From Fortiea sp. LEGE XX443 (GTDB taxonomy: Bacteria; Cyanobacteriota; Cyanobacteriia; Cyanobacteriales; Nostocaceae): a DNA stretch of 64,000 nucleotides. Below the pieces are notes generated by a model that worked only from the letters and a program-made list of their open reading frames with translations, did not search any database and was not told the DNA's origin. The stretch's first letter is position 1. Every line of letters starts with the position of its first letter. The stretch lies in the NCBI RefSeq assembly GCF_015206815.1, contig NZ_JADEXZ010000001.1, positions 124,001-188,000 of the forward strand, written 5' to 3'. This document shows positions 53,028 through 63,837 of the stretch, piece by piece. A program made the position numbers and the translations under genes.

Positions 53028-53524
53028 TAAAATCTTCTGTCTCCAATTGCCCAGTTCCCACAGAGCAACAACCGCTTAATGAGTACGAAGAGTTAAAAAC
53101 TTCCTGGCTGTTTCGTGATTGCACCTTAAATTGGCGAGAATATATCACAAACATAACTTGGATTTGGGGGTTTTCCTGGCTAGTGTCAGGGCCAGTAGCA
53201 GCCGCCAGCTTTCCTCTACAAAAATATACTGTTCATTTTGTCCTGTGTGGAGCAGCAGGGGCGAGTCTGGGCGTAATCTTAGTATTAGTACGAATGTATT
53301 TAGGCTGGCGTTATGTGCGCGATCGGCTCTACAGTACGACTGTATTTTATGAAGAGTCAGGCTGGTATGATGGTCAAACTTGGATTAAGCCGCAGGAAAT
53401 TTTAACTCGCGATCGCTTGATTGTGACATACGAAATTAAGCCAATTCTCCAACGGTTACAATTTACCTTTGCTGGCTTGGCGGGAATGTACCTAATTGGT
53501 ACTATAGTGTGGCATTTGTCGTAA
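53024..53524 (+). CDS. CGLD27/DUF1230 family membrane protein
   Basis: The 166-residue protein belongs to the DUF1230/CGLD27 family, which is conserved in the green lineage and cyanobacteria. It has a [22 protein letters not shown] opening (quoted: [13 protein letters not shown]), two or three membrane helices ([18 protein letters not shown], a central [11 protein letters not shown], and a C-terminal [15 protein letters not shown]), and the conserved [16 protein letters not shown] loop. Its molecular role is unknown; plant relatives are linked to chloroplast function and iron. It overlaps rsfS by 4 bp, and this arrangement suggests coexpression. Confidence 0.9.
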   Translation: MIKSSVSNCPVPTEQQPLNEYEELKTSWLFRDCTLNWREYITNITWIWGFSWLVSGPVAAASFPLQKYTVHFVLCGAAGASLGVILVLVRMYLGWRYVRDRLYSTTVFYEESGWYDGQTWIKPQEILTRDRLIVTYEIKPILQRLQFTFAGLAGMYLIGTIVWHLS

Positions 53525-53525
53525 A

Positions 53526-53593
53526 CAGTCATTAGTCATTGGTGATTGGTCATTAATCAAAAACATAATGACAAAGGACAAATGACTAATGAA
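53526..53593. repeat. inverted repeat between CGLD27 and asparaginase genes
   Basis: The left arm cagtcattagtcattggtga and the right arm of aatgacaaaggacaaatgac type form an imperfect hairpin made of tcattagtcatt words, a common Nostoc intergenic element. It may end the rsfS-CGLD27 transcript. Confidence 0.6.
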
Positions 53594-53623
53594 ACATAAT
53601 ATAAAAGAGATAAATTTTAACCC

Positions 53624-54577
53624 ATGACAATGGGAAAACGAACTCAAGCCACAGTACTGGAAGTCCGGCTACTGCGGGAAGGCATCATAGAATCGCGGCA
53701 TATAGTCCAAGCTGTTGTATGCGATGATCGAGGACGGGTTTTATCTGTTGCAGGTAACGCTGAAACGGCCACGTTTGTCCGTTCAGCACTCAAACCATTC
53801 CAGGCACTAGCTGTCACTACTACAGGCACACTAGAACGCTACGATCTGAGCGATCGCGATTTAGCAATTATCGCAAGTTCTCATAAAGGAACAATAGAGC
53901 AAGTCAGACAGGTATTTAACATTCTTTGGCGTGCCGATGTTGATCCAACGGCTCTTCAATGCCCCATAGCTGAAGGTAAGCGGAGTCCTCTGGAGTATAA
54001 TTGCTCTGGTAAACATGCCGGAATGTTAGCTGTTTGTCAGCAACGCCATTGGCCTTTAAATAACTACTTAGAACGTAAGCACCCAATACAGCAGTTAATT
54101 TTGGGCAAAATCGCAGAGTTGTTGCGAATGCCATCTGAGGAATTTATCAGCGCTCACGACGACTGTGGCGCACCAACCTATCTCATGCAACTCGGACAGA
54201 TGGCATCTTTATATGCCTTACTAGCCTCTAGTAGTAATTTGGATATGGAGCGCGTCGTCCGTGCCATGACTCATCATCCAGCTTTAGTTGCAGGAGATGG
54301 GGAGTTTGATACGGAACTCATGCGTTTAGCTCCAGGAGAAGTAGTCAGTAAAGCTGGCGCTGAAGGCGTACAGTGCATAGGCAGGCTTGGTGAAGGTATG
54401 GGATTAGCAATTAAAGTCATAGATGGGGCAAAACGGGCAAAATATGCTGTAGCTATTCACTTACTACAACACATGGGTTGGATTAGTCCCAGTGCCGCAG
54501 AAACTCTCGCAGAAAAGTTTATGACTTTCGGAAAATACAAGCGTTTAGAAGTTGTTGGAGAATTATCGCTTTTATAG
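53624..54577 (+). CDS. asparaginase (L-asparaginase II type)
   Basis: The 317-residue protein matches the thermolabile-type asparaginase II family (as in Rhizobium): RSALKPFQALAVTTTG, IASSHKGTIEQV, the core YNCSGKHAGMLAVC, DDCGAPTYLMQ and the MTHHPALVAGDGEFDTELM segment. The Ser-Lys and Cys residues of the second core motif mark the active site in this family. It hydrolyses asparagine to aspartate and ammonia, or may act on asparagine-rich storage material such as cyanophycin-derived products (inference). No signal peptide is present. It starts at ATG 53624, a second ATG being two codons later. Confidence 0.85.
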   Translation: MTMGKRTQATVLEVRLLREGIIESRHIVQAVVCDDRGRVLSVAGNAETATFVRSALKPFQALAVTTTGTLERYDLSDRDLAIIASSHKGTIEQVRQVFNILWRADVDPTALQCPIAEGKRSPLEYNCSGKHAGMLAVCQQRHWPLNNYLERKHPIQQLILGKIAELLRMPSEEFISAHDDCGAPTYLMQLGQMASLYALLASSSNLDMERVVRAMTHHPALVAGDGEFDTELMRLAPGEVVSKAGAEGVQCIGRLGEGMGLAIKVIDGAKRAKYAVAIHLLQHMGWISPSAAETLAEKFMTFGKYKRLEVVGELSLL

Positions 54578-54623
54578 TTGTCAGACTCTAGACTTTGGGT
54601 TATACTAGAAAAGTCAAGAGCGA

Positions 54624-54700
<77 letters not shown>

Positions 54701-55190
54701 AATTGAAGAAAGAATAAGCAAGCCCCTGTAGTTAACTAAAGCTATGGGGGTTTGTTTTTATCAAAGCTTGAGAGCATCATAGGCGAGTTTAAAACTTTTT
54801 GCGATCGCCAACATGACTATTTAGTAAACAATCAGACAAAATTAAGTACACAAATTTTTGACTGTCTCCTATCTCCACCTATAAATTTAATTGTGTCCGA
54901 CTACTTATTTGAGGTAGAGGGAGATATTCATATTCCATAATTAAGAGCGTTAATTACGAATTATGTAATCTTCCCGGTAGATGTATTCATAGGATATGGT
55001 AGCAAAATCCACCTTGTTAAGACTGAAAAAAGACAGCATAAACCTCTTTGTACACAATACCGCAATGCTTGGGGTTTAATCTTACAAGCAACAGTAAGGA
55101 AAAAAAATGTGTACCTCCGTCTGTTCAATTCAGTGAAGCAGGGTTTTGATCTATTCTGAAGAAGAAACCTTCCAAAAAGCTCGGAGAATA
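54701..55190. other. 490-bp intergenic region after tRNA-Met
   Basis: Begins with a terminator hairpin. The frame at about 54752-54940 has weak coding character and needs a TTG start inside the terminator. The rest has no recognised feature except the ribosome site CGGAG before 55191. Confidence 0.45.
54720..54761 (+). terminator. rho-independent terminator after initiator tRNA-Met
   Basis: The stem aagcccctgtag / ctatgggggttt encloses ttaactaaag and is followed by tgttttta. It is 20 bp downstream of the tRNA. Confidence 0.8.
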
Positions 55191-56654
55191 ATGGTTGTGA
55201 AGTTAGAGCGACCAATTTTAGTGGGAGGATTAGGACTCTCCTTTTCCCTTTGGGTACTACAAAGTTGGCATCATTCAATAGTACAGCTAGGTGAATTTGG
55301 TCTATTGAGTATCTTAACGGTTGGTGGTGGCTTGTGGTTATGGCAGCAAAACCGTCCGAAAGCACCTTTAGAGCAACTAGATTGTACACCAGTGGATCGA
55401 GCAACAGCAGAAAACGCGATCGCCAAAACCGAACTAGTAATTAACCAACTGCAAAAAGAAGCAGAAAGTTATCCAACCATAGAACAGCTGAGAGAACAAA
55501 TAGCTCAATTGCTGTTGGAATTAGATAGGCAAGAAATTAAATTGGTTGTTACTGGGGGAAAATCTGTAGGTAAAAGTACTCTTATTGAAGTTTTAGAGTC
55601 TAGCAGTTGGCAAAAAAAACAGCCAAAAGTCAAATTTCAAGAAACAGCACCTTTATTTAGAGAAGCCAGTGATAAGTCAGACGGATCTGTTTTAGCAGAA
55701 GTGAAAAAATCAGATGTTGTCCTGTTTCTGATTGGTGGTGACTTGACAGATACAGAATTTCAAACCGTACAACAGCTAAAAGCAGCAAATCAGACTACAA
55801 TCCTGGTGTTTAACAAACAAGACCAGTATTTAGCAGATGAACGTGCTAGTGTATTGCTGTCATTACAACAACGGATGCAATGCAATGTCGTAGCCACGGC
55901 TGCATCCCCTATCCCCATCAAGGTGCGGAAACATGAAGTTGATGGTTCTGTACAAGAATGGATGGAACAACCAGCACCAGAAATTCAGCAACTGACGCAG
56001 CAATTAAATGAAGTTTTGGTGCAGCAAGGGCAAAAGCTGGTGTGGACAACTACCATGAGAAAAGCCCTGACGTTGAAAGCAGAAGCAAAAAACTGGCTGA
56101 ATAAAACAAGATGCGATCGCGCTACTCCAATTATTGAACAATATCAATGGATAGCTGCGGCTACAGCCTTTGCTAACCCAGTACCAGCGCTAGATGTATT
56201 AGCAACTGCGGCAATTAACGCCCAGATGGTAATAGATTTAGGTAATATTTATCAGCAAAAATTTTCTCTAGAACAGGCGCAAACTGTAGCCGGTACAATG
56301 GGTGGTTTAATGCTAAAACTGGGTTTAGTAGAACTTTCTACAAAAGCCGTGAGCAGCGTTCTTAAAAGTAACGCCATCACCTTTGTTGCCGGTGGTTTAG
56401 TGCAGGGAGTGAGTGCAGCTTATCTCACTAGAGTGGCAGGTTTAAGTCTAGTTGAGTATTTTGCACAGCAAGAAATAGCTCTAGATTCGGGAAGTACTTT
56501 AAATCTCGATAAGTTACGCCAAACCTTGCAAAAAGTGTTTCAGCAAAATCAGCAAATGGCTTTTCTGCAAGGTTTTGTTAAACAGGGTATAAAGTATTTA
56601 TTGCCACAGACACAGCAGGTTGAAATTGTTGCTGCTGAGAAGGTATCTGGTTAA
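55191..56654 (+). CDS. DUF697 family membrane-associated GTPase
   Basis: I start at the ATG at 55191 because CGGAG lies 5 nt upstream; a TTG at 55146 would add 15 residues. The 487-residue protein has two N-terminal hydrophobic stretches (about 6-50), then an Era-like GTPase domain with G1 VTGGKSVGKSTLI (about 119-131) and G4 FNKQD (about 205-209). The C-terminal DUF697 region contains AATAFANPVPALDVLATAAINAQMV (quoted: ANPVPALDVLATAAIN), then GLMLKLGLVEL and AGGLVQGVSAAYLT, which look like membrane-inserting helices. The G3 region is degenerate (DVVLFLIGGDLTD). Such proteins are widespread in cyanobacteria; the role is unknown. Confidence 0.85.
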   Translation: MVVKLERPILVGGLGLSFSLWVLQSWHHSIVQLGEFGLLSILTVGGGLWLWQQNRPKAPLEQLDCTPVDRATAENAIAKTELVINQLQKEAESYPTIEQLREQIAQLLLELDRQEIKLVVTGGKSVGKSTLIEVLESSSWQKKQPKVKFQETAPLFREASDKSDGSVLAEVKKSDVVLFLIGGDLTDTEFQTVQQLKAANQTTILVFNKQDQYLADERASVLLSLQQRMQCNVVATAASPIPIKVRKHEVDGSVQEWMEQPAPEIQQLTQQLNEVLVQQGQKLVWTTTMRKALTLKAEAKNWLNKTRCDRATPIIEQYQWIAAATAFANPVPALDVLATAAINAQMVIDLGNIYQQKFSLEQAQTVAGTMGGLMLKLGLVELSTKAVSSVLKSNAITFVAGGLVQGVSAAYLTRVAGLSLVEYFAQQEIALDSGSTLNLDKLRQTLQKVFQQNQQMAFLQGFVKQGIKYLLPQTQQVEIVAAEKVSG

Positions 56655-57121
56655 TTTTGCAATCGATAAATAAGGAGATAGTTATTATGTAACCATCTCC
56701 TTCTTATTTAAAAATGTAATTACTGGCTGTACTAAGAGCGCATCATGCTTTTGATGTGATCAAAGTACCTGAAGAAGGAAAATAAACTAATATTTATTTT
56801 TCTATCATCTATATAAAATTGAGGATGCTTAATTTTTTTATAAAAAAGATTATTTTAAACGATATTCAAATAAAGAATTTTTGACGTGTCTAAATTTTGT
56901 ATTTACTTGGTAAATCTTATCACAATTACTGTTGCCATACTATTCAATTTGAGATAAGTTGCACTTAAAAAAGTATTAATTAATATCTAGGCGATCGCCT
57001 AGATGTTGCCAAAATATCCACCATTAGATAGTTGCGGCTGATGATATCCAGATTGAGAAAATGGGCAACCTAATTATATGTATGTAGGTTAAACTTCTCA
57101 GAATTCCAGAGTCGGCAAATT
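56655..57121. other. 467-bp intergenic region upstream of the sensor kinase
   Basis: The first 60 bp include the word aaggagatagtta and its near complement aaccatctcctt, a small hairpin (56673-56704) likely ending the DUF697 transcript. The remainder is AT-rich with a HIP1-like ggcgatcgcct palindrome at 56990. No gene recognised. Confidence 0.5.
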
Positions 57122-59896
57122 ATGAAATATTTTGGTATTTTGCGTTCGTCAAAGTTACCTTTGCGTCTAATTCTCATTGTCCCCTTTGTTATCCAAATCT
57201 TTGCCGCAGTGAGTCTGGTAGGATATCTATCATTTAGGAATGGGCAAAAGGCAGTCAATGACCTCGCAGATCAGTTGACTAATAAGGTGAATGAACTTGT
57301 AGAACAGCACCTTGATACATACCTAGCAACTCCTGATCAGGTTAATAAAATTAATTTAGCTGCAATTAATCTAGGAATATTAAATCTACAAGACTATCAG
57401 CTTACAGGGCGCTATTTCTGGCAACAAATGCGAGTATTTAATATTGGCTATATTAGCTTTGCTAATCCTAAAGGCGAATTTATCGGTGTTGAACGTTTAG
57501 ACGATGGTCAGCTTTTAATTAATGAAGTTACTGAGAAAAGTGGCATCAATAAACTCTCTGTTTATACTACAGATAATCAAGGAAATCGTCATCGATTGAC
57601 AGCAATTAAAGATTATGATCCTCGTGTAGAAGCTTGGTATGCAGATGCAGTCAAAATGGGTAGACCTGTCTGGAGTCAAATTTATCAATGGGAAGATAAA
57701 CCAGAAATATTTTCTATATCTTCTAGCTATCCGCTTTATGATGACTCGACTAAAATTGTTGGTGTAATTAGTGTGGATTTATTGTTAACTCAAATTAGTG
57801 AATTTTTAACAAATTTAAAATTTGGTAGACATGGTAAAGTATTTCTTTTAGAAAAGTCTGGATTAATAGTAGCTTCTTCGACGAGTGAGCCACCATACAA
57901 TGTTATTTATGGTAAAGCTTATAGACTATCAGTTTTTAATAGTAAAAGTCTCTTAATTAAGAATATAGCTGATTATTTACAACAAAATTTGGGCAGCTTT
58001 CAAAAAATTCAAGATAGCCAAAGATTTATTTTACAACTTCAAGGTGAGCGACAATTTGTTAAAGTTACACCTTGGCAAGACAAATCAGGATTAGACTGGC
58101 TAGTGATTGTGATTGTTCCAGAAACTGATTTTATGGCAGAAATTAATGCCAATAATCAGACGACTATTTTGCTTTGTTTATGTGCGTTGATTGTAGCAAC
58201 ATTACTAGGAATATACACTTCCCGTTGGATTACCCAACCTATTTTACATTTGACGCAAGCTAGTAGCGCGATCGCCTCTGGTAATCTTAACCAAGCAGTA
58301 GAAATTTCCGGGGTTAAAGAACTGAGTATTCTTGCCCAATCATTTAATAAAATGGCAGGACAGTTAGGAGATTTTTTTGCAACTTTAGAAAAAAACAACC
58401 AAGAACTAGAAAAGCGTGTTGAATTAAGAACTACAGAATTAAAAACGGCAAAAGAACTAGCTGATGCGGCTAACCAAGCAAAAAGCGAATTTCTAGCCAA
58501 TATGAGTCATGAACTCCGCACACCTCTTAATGGTATTCTTGGCTATGCACAACTTCTGCAACGTGATATAAAAGCCACTCCTGAACAACAAAATGGCATT
58601 AAAGTTATTTATAATTGTGGCACTCATTTATTAATGTTAATTAATGATGTTTTAGATATTGCTAAAATTGAATCTAACAAGCTAGAGCTATATCCTAAAA
58701 CATTTAATTTTCATGACTTTTTACTAGGTGTGTATGATATATGCCTAATTAAAGCAGAACAGAAAAATATTGCTTTTAGTTATCAGATAAGCAAATACAT
58801 ACCAAATATTATTCATGTTGATGAAAAACATTTACGCCAAGTTTTATTAAATCTTTTAATTAATGCTATTAAATTTACAGATTATGGAGAAGTCAAGTTC
58901 ATCATAGAACTAATTAATCATGATTCGATTGCAATAGCTAATCATCAATATGAACAAGCAATTACTTATAAAATTAGATTTAAAATTGAAGATACAGGGA
59001 TCGGAATATCTCCAGACCAATTACAAAAGATTTTTCTGCCTTTTGAACAAGTAGGAGATAGCTCTCGTAAAGCAGAAGGGACAGGCTTAGGTCTGGCTAT
59101 AAGTTGTCAAATTGTAGAAATGATGGGGGGTAAAATTCAAGTAGAAAGTAAGTACGGTCAAGGTAGTAAATTTTGGTTTGATATAGATTTACCAAAAGTT
59201 ACAGATTGTGTAACATCCAAGGCTACGTATCTTGACAAAGGAAGCGATCGCATCATTAGATACAAAGGAAATCAAAAAACTATTTTGGTTGTAGATGATG
59301 AGTTGGATAATCGCGCTGTGATTGCAAATTTACTAAAATCACTTGGATTTCGCGTAATTGAAGCACTCAATGGCCGAGAAGGTATCAGTAAGGCACAAGA
59401 GTATAAACCAGATTTAATTATTACTGACTTAGAAATGCCCATAATGGATGGAGTGCAAATGACACAAAATTTACGCAGCCAAGCAGAATTTACAGAAACA
59501 GTAATTATTGCTTCGTCTGCTAGTGTATTTAAATTAAACCGCCAACAAAGTTTAGCAGCAGGCTGTAATGATTTTCTACCCAAACCTGTACAATCTGAGG
59601 AATTATTTTCTAAACTAAAGCTTTACTTAAAATTAGATTGGATTTATGCAAATAGCCATCAATCTCATGAAGTTTTACCAGATGCTACTGAGGATATAAT
59701 AATTCCTCCCGCAACAGAAATAGCTCTTTTATATCAAGCAGCTAAATCTGGTTATATTATGGGTATTCAAGAAGAAATAGACCGGATTCAAAAGCTAGAT
59801 AGCAAATATGTAAAATTTACTAATACAATTTTAAAATTAATAGAAGAATTTGAAGATGAAGCTATTGTAGAAATGCTCAAGCCGTATTTAGGTTAA
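57122..59896 (+). CDS. hybrid sensor histidine kinase (dCache-HAMP-HisKA-HATPase-REC)
   Basis: The 924-residue protein has a membrane helix (about 16-38), a large extracytoplasmic dCache-like sensor domain (about 40-335, including [18 protein letters not shown] and [15 protein letters not shown]), a second helix (about 340-365) and a HAMP domain starting near [15 protein letters not shown] coiled coil follows, then HisKA with phospho-His H463 ([13 protein letters not shown]), HATPase motifs ([29 protein letters not shown]) and a C-terminal receiver with D769 ([11 protein letters not shown]). It senses an unknown external signal, perhaps a small molecule. It is 35 bp upstream of a receiver-first kinase that may receive or relay the phosphate. 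Confidence 0.93.
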   Translation: MKYFGILRSSKLPLRLILIVPFVIQIFAAVSLVGYLSFRNGQKAVNDLADQLTNKVNELVEQHLDTYLATPDQVNKINLAAINLGILNLQDYQLTGRYFWQQMRVFNIGYISFANPKGEFIGVERLDDGQLLINEVTEKSGINKLSVYTTDNQGNRHRLTAIKDYDPRVEAWYADAVKMGRPVWSQIYQWEDKPEIFSISSSYPLYDDSTKIVGVISVDLLLTQISEFLTNLKFGRHGKVFLLEKSGLIVASSTSEPPYNVIYGKAYRLSVFNSKSLLIKNIADYLQQNLGSFQKIQDSQRFILQLQGERQFVKVTPWQDKSGLDWLVIVIVPETDFMAEINANNQTTILLCLCALIVATLLGIYTSRWITQPILHLTQASSAIASGNLNQAVEISGVKELSILAQSFNKMAGQLGDFFATLEKNNQELEKRVELRTTELKTAKELADAANQAKSEFLANMSHELRTPLNGILGYAQLLQRDIKATPEQQNGIKVIYNCGTHLLMLINDVLDIAKIESNKLELYPKTFNFHDFLLGVYDICLIKAEQKNIAFSYQISKYIPNIIHVDEKHLRQVLLNLLINAIKFTDYGEVKFIIELINHDSIAIANHQYEQAITYKIRFKIEDTGIGISPDQLQKIFLPFEQVGDSSRKAEGTGLGLAISCQIVEMMGGKIQVESKYGQGSKFWFDIDLPKVTDCVTSKATYLDKGSDRIIRYKGNQKTILVVDDELDNRAVIANLLKSLGFRVIEALNGREGISKAQEYKPDLIITDLEMPIMDGVQMTQNLRSQAEFTETVIIASSASVFKLNRQQSLAAGCNDFLPKPVQSEELFSKLKLYLKLDWIYANSHQSHEVLPDATEDIIIPPATEIALLYQAAKSGYIMGIQEEIDRIQKLDSKYVKFTNTILKLIEEFEDEAIVEMLKPYLG

Positions 59897-59931
59897 AAGT
59901 TAAATGATAATTGTTTATTAAATATTTTTCA

Positions 59932-61161
59932 ATGAATAATATTACTAGCAACTCAATTTTAGTTGTTGATGATGTGCCAATTAACATCAAAATTTTATTG
60001 GAAATATTAACTCAAGCAGGCTATAGAGTGTCTGTTGCTAAAAATGGGAAAAGCGCCTTAGAAAAAGCAGAAGAGGCAATACCTAATTTAATTTTATTAG
60101 ATGTAATGATGCCTGGTATGGATGGCTTTGAAACTTGTCGTTGTTTGAAGGCAAACCCGAACACAAAAGACATTCCAATCATATTTATGACAGCACTTTC
60201 TGAGCCAGTTAATAAAGTCAAGGGTTTACAACTGGGAGCGGTAGACTATATTACTAAACCAATTGAGCATCAAGAGGTATTAGCCAGAATTAATGTCCAT
60301 CTAGAACTGCGGAGGACTCAATTAAAGTTAGCGCAGGAAGAAAAAATGTCATCTTTAGGGCAATTGGTTGCGGGTATTGCTCATGAAATTAACAATCCAG
60401 TTAATTTTATCTCTGGTAACTTGATTCATGCTGAAAAGTATATTGAAGATTTATTGCAATTACTCCAATTATATGAAACTCATACAAAAGTTACGATTCC
60501 AGAAATTAAAATTTTCTCAACCAAAATAGAAGTAGATTTTCTCAAGCAAGACCTACCACAACTTTTATCTTCAATGAGAAAGGGGTCTGAGCGTATTGAA
60601 CAAATTGTGCGATCGCTCCGCCTATTTTCCAGATTGGATGACATTGAATGTCAGCTAATTGACTTGCATGAAAGTATTGATAGTACTTTGGTAATTTTAA
60701 GCAGTCGGATTAAAGCTACATCGACACGCCCGACTATTAATATTATTAAGAAATATGGTGATTTACCTTTGATAGAATGCTATGCAGGAAAAATTAATCA
60801 AGTTTTAATGAATCTTTTAGCCAATGCAATCGATGCTATTGATGAGGCGATAGAAAAGCTGGAATCTATTACTAGTGAACAACTTCCAATAATTTGGATT
60901 AGCACAACAGTAACAAGTGATGAAAAGTCTGTGTTGATTGAGATCGCTGATAATGGTATTGGCATCTCTCAGGATGTGCAACAAAGAATATTTGAAAAAT
61001 TTTTTACTACTAAACCTTTAGGTAAAGGTACTGGTTTAGGGTTAGCGATCACTAGAGAAATCATAGTGGAAAAACACGGAGGAACTTTGGACGTAAATGC
61101 TTCACCAGGACAGGGTGCTAAATTTGCGATCGCCATTCCCATTCGACAAGGAATTTATTAA
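59932..61161 (+). CDS. receiver-first histidine kinase (REC-HisKA-HATPase)
   Basis: I start at ATG 59932 (MNNITSNSIL); a TTG at 59911 adds seven residues. The 409-residue protein has an N-terminal receiver with D57 (LLDVMMPGMDGFE) and the Lys in YITKPIEHQE. A kinase core with phospho-His H151 ([12 protein letters not shown]) follows directly, then an ATP-binding domain ([30 protein letters not shown]). It has no membrane segment, so its input is phosphorylation of the receiver. It is probably cotranscribed with the hybrid kinase. The next gene encodes a very similar protein. Confidence 0.93.
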   Translation: MNNITSNSILVVDDVPINIKILLEILTQAGYRVSVAKNGKSALEKAEEAIPNLILLDVMMPGMDGFETCRCLKANPNTKDIPIIFMTALSEPVNKVKGLQLGAVDYITKPIEHQEVLARINVHLELRRTQLKLAQEEKMSSLGQLVAGIAHEINNPVNFISGNLIHAEKYIEDLLQLLQLYETHTKVTIPEIKIFSTKIEVDFLKQDLPQLLSSMRKGSERIEQIVRSLRLFSRLDDIECQLIDLHESIDSTLVILSSRIKATSTRPTINIIKKYGDLPLIECYAGKINQVLMNLLANAIDAIDEAIEKLESITSEQLPIIWISTTVTSDEKSVLIEIADNGIGISQDVQQRIFEKFFTTKPLGKGTGLGLAITREIIVEKHGGTLDVNASPGQGAKFAIAIPIRQGIY

Positions 61162-61440
61162 TATCTATCTAATTTAAAAATCACTTATTCTTTTAGTCTT
61201 GTTGGAAATTTTTAGCAAAGACAGAGTTTGTTAGCAAAAATTTTACACCAATAGTAACAGATGCTCCTAGTTTGGGAAAAATGAATAATAGGGGGTAGTG
61301 GACACAGACTTTCTCTCTATATTAATTTGTTCACTGTATATTTACTTAATTATTATCAAAACTCTTCCAGAGTTTTTGTAGTTTAAACCTCTGTCAATTA
61401 ATCAATTACTGTTTTAATATCTAAAGCCAAAACAATAGAG

Positions 61441-62739
61441 ATGTTGAATTCACAAGAAAATAGTTTAATTTTAGTAGTAGATGATACTATCACCAATCTG
61501 GAAATTATTTCTGACGCACTAACTGATGCTGGATTTTTTGTAGCTACAGCTAGGAATGGTGAAAAAGCACTTCAAAAAATTCAAGATAAATTGCCTGATT
61601 TAATTTTACTGGATGTGATGATGCCAGTTATTGATGGATTTGAAACTTGTAAAAAATTAAAGATAAATCCGATAACTCAAGATATACCAGTAATTTTTAT
61701 GACTGGCATTTCTGATACAGAAACTAAGGTAAAAGGTCTAAATTTAGGAGCAGTTGATTACATTACTAAACCATTTCAAAAAGAAGAAGTATTAGCCAGA
61801 ATTAAAACGCATCTACAATTGCGTTATTTAACAAAAAGTTTAGAACAAAGAGTTACAGAGAGAACGGCAGAGCTTTCCCAAGCTTTAAAAGACTTACAAG
61901 CATATCAACTTCAACTAATTCAGAAAGAAAAAATGTCAGCGTTAGGTCAATTAGTAACAGGAATTGCTCACGAAATTAATAATCCCGTTAGCTGTATTCA
62001 TGGTAACCTTGCTCACGCTGCCAATTATTTTCATAATTTAATCAAAATAATTGACCTTTATCAGCAAAACTATCCTGTACCTGTACCAGCTATTCAACAA
62101 GAAATTGCTGAAACAGACTTAGAGTATATGCGCGCTGACCTACCTAACTTAATTACTTCGATGAAAGAAGGCGTTCAGCGCATTCGTAATATCAGTACTA
62201 GTCTACGGAACTTTTCTCGTTCTGATAAAGATCGTAAAGTCTTCTGCAATATTCATAATGGCATCGACAGTACAATTATGATTCTCAAGCACCGCTTAAA
62301 AGCTTCTAAAGTCCGTCCGGAAATTGAAGTTATGAGAAATTATGGTCATTTACCTTCCATAACCTGCTTCAGCGGTCAATTGAATCAAGTATTTATGAAT
62401 ATTTTAGCTAATGCAATCGATGCTTTAGAAGAGTCGAATCTAGGACGTAGCTATAGTGAAATTGAAAAGAATCCTAATCAAATTTTGATTGAAACTTTCC
62501 TCAGTGAAGACAAAAACAATGCTTTGATTCGGATTAAAGATAATGGAGTGGGAATGACTGCTGATATCCAGGAGAAAATCTTCGAGCAATTATTTACCAC
62601 TAAGCCAGTCGGACGAGGTACAGGTTTAGGCTTATCAATTGCCTATCAAATTATTGTTGAGAAGCATAAAGGTAAATTAGATGTATATTCTGTACTAGGA
62701 AAGGGTTCAGAATTTATGATTACTATTCCAATTCATTAG
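61441..62739 (+). CDS. receiver-first histidine kinase (REC-HisKA-HATPase), paralogue
   Basis: The 432-residue cytoplasmic protein repeats the previous gene's design: receiver D58 ([13 protein letters not shown]), [10 protein letters not shown], phospho-His H177 ([12 protein letters not shown]), [21 protein letters not shown] and [12 protein letters not shown]. The main difference is an extra coiled-coil linker ([17 protein letters not shown], about 138-154) between receiver and kinase. The two genes are likely a tandem duplication, separated by a 279-bp spacer that gives this one its own promoter. No DNA-binding response regulator is encoded next to the three kinases. Confidence 0.93.
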   Translation: MLNSQENSLILVVDDTITNLEIISDALTDAGFFVATARNGEKALQKIQDKLPDLILLDVMMPVIDGFETCKKLKINPITQDIPVIFMTGISDTETKVKGLNLGAVDYITKPFQKEEVLARIKTHLQLRYLTKSLEQRVTERTAELSQALKDLQAYQLQLIQKEKMSALGQLVTGIAHEINNPVSCIHGNLAHAANYFHNLIKIIDLYQQNYPVPVPAIQQEIAETDLEYMRADLPNLITSMKEGVQRIRNISTSLRNFSRSDKDRKVFCNIHNGIDSTIMILKHRLKASKVRPEIEVMRNYGHLPSITCFSGQLNQVFMNILANAIDALEESNLGRSYSEIEKNPNQILIETFLSEDKNNALIRIKDNGVGMTADIQEKIFEQLFTTKPVGRGTGLGLSIAYQIIVEKHKGKLDVYSVLGKGSEFMITIPIH

Positions 62740-62854
62740 TCTTCTATTAATATTCAACGGCGTTCAAATAGGAAATTGCGATCGCTGGTATTTCTGCCGA
62801 TTGTGTAAGAATAGCAATATCACAAATTTGTCAAGAATTAATGTGCCTCAGATA

Positions 62855-62880
62855 ATACCCCTAATGGGGTGATCTGGGCT
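62855..62880. terminator. small hairpin between convergent kinase and sigma genes
   Basis: A short GC stem acccc/ggggt around taat lies in the 147-bp gap between converging stops, with a TTTTTT run beyond it. A weak bidirectional terminator is possible. Confidence 0.35.
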
Positions 62881-62886
62881 CATTTT

Positions 62887-63837
62887 TTAAGAAGATAAAT
62901 ATTGTCCAATTTCTGGTTGTTGACGACGTAGAGCAGTCATTGCTTGCTGCTGGATTTGACGAACACGTTCTCGACTGACATTTAGCTGCTGGCCAATTTG
63001 GGCCAAACTTCGTTCTTGATTATCCAACAGTCCAAAGCGTAAGATTAATACTTCGCGTTGCACAGGTTTGAGTGATGCTAACAAATCACTTAAATCTTGG
63101 CGCAGCATTTCTTGGGTTATTTGTTCATTCGGCGAAATACCTTCATCGCGTAGAAGTTCACTTAGTTCTGTATCCTGGTTATCTCCCACCTTTAAATCTA
63201 AAGAAATTGTTCCACTAGCAACACTTAGATACTCTCGAATCTGGCTTGGTTCTAAGTCCAATTTCTGACCGATTTCTGCAACAGTGGCACGACGACCCAG
63301 CGTTTGAAACAATTCTCGCTGTACCTTCTTAATTTGATTCAGTTTCTCGTTAACATGAATTGGTAACCTGACCGTGCGGGATTTTTCTGCGATCGCTCTG
63401 GTGATCGCTTGAGTTATCCACCAGTAAGCGTAAGTTGATAACTTATAGCCTCGGTTGGGGTCAAACTTTTCTATACCTCTTTGTAAACCTATCGCTCCTT
63501 CTTGAAGCAAATCCAAGAACTCCAGGTTACGACGCTGATATTTTTTAGCAATCGAAACCACCAATCGCAGGTTTGCTGTCACCATCTTTTGCTTGGCTCG
63601 TTTCCCTTGCTGAAATATTTGAGTTACTTCAGTTTCGCTTTTGTTTACAAAATTTGCTAATTCTGCTGGCGTTGCTTGGCGATGCAATTGTTGACTAAGC
63701 TGTTTTTTATGCTCCTCAATGGCAATCATTTGTTGTACAAGCCTTGCATAAGTTATTTCTTGGTCAGATGTTAATAAAGGGAACTGACCAATTTCTTGCA
63801 AATAAACGCGAACTGTGTCGGAACTTAGGCTAGACAT
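62887..63837 (-). CDS. group 2-like RNA polymerase sigma factor (sigma-70 family)
   Basis: The 316-residue protein lacks the long region 1.1 of the primary sigma factor but has region 1.2 (DTVRVYLQEIGQFPLLTSDQE; quoted: VRVYLQEIGQFPLL), region 2 (NLRLVVSIAKKYQRR, FLDLLQEGAIGLQRGIEKFDP, TYAYWWITQAITRAIAEKSRTVRLPIH in order), region 3, and region 4 with the HTH SLAQIGQQLNVSRERVRQIQ. Region 2.4 is nearly identical to SigA-type factors, so it reads consensus-like promoters in nutrient or stress responses. Cyanobacteria have several paralogues (SigB-SigE), and I cannot say which this is. It is convergent with the kinase cluster. Confidence 0.9.
   Translation of the reverse strand: MSSLSSDTVRVYLQEIGQFPLLTSDQEITYARLVQQMIAIEEHKKQLSQQLHRQATPAELANFVNKSETEVTQIFQQGKRAKQKMVTANLRLVVSIAKKYQRRNLEFLDLLQEGAIGLQRGIEKFDPNRGYKLSTYAYWWITQAITRAIAEKSRTVRLPIHVNEKLNQIKKVQRELFQTLGRRATVAEIGQKLDLEPSQIREYLSVASGTISLDLKVGDNQDTELSELLRDEGISPNEQITQEMLRQDLSDLLASLKPVQREVLILRFGLLDNQERSLAQIGQQLNVSRERVRQIQQQAMTALRRQQPEIGQYLSS

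Noticed and set aside
54752-54940. 62-codon frame after tRNA-Met
   Set aside because: It needs a TTG start inside the terminator hairpin and has no ribosome site; coding character is weak. A remnant is possible but not supported.
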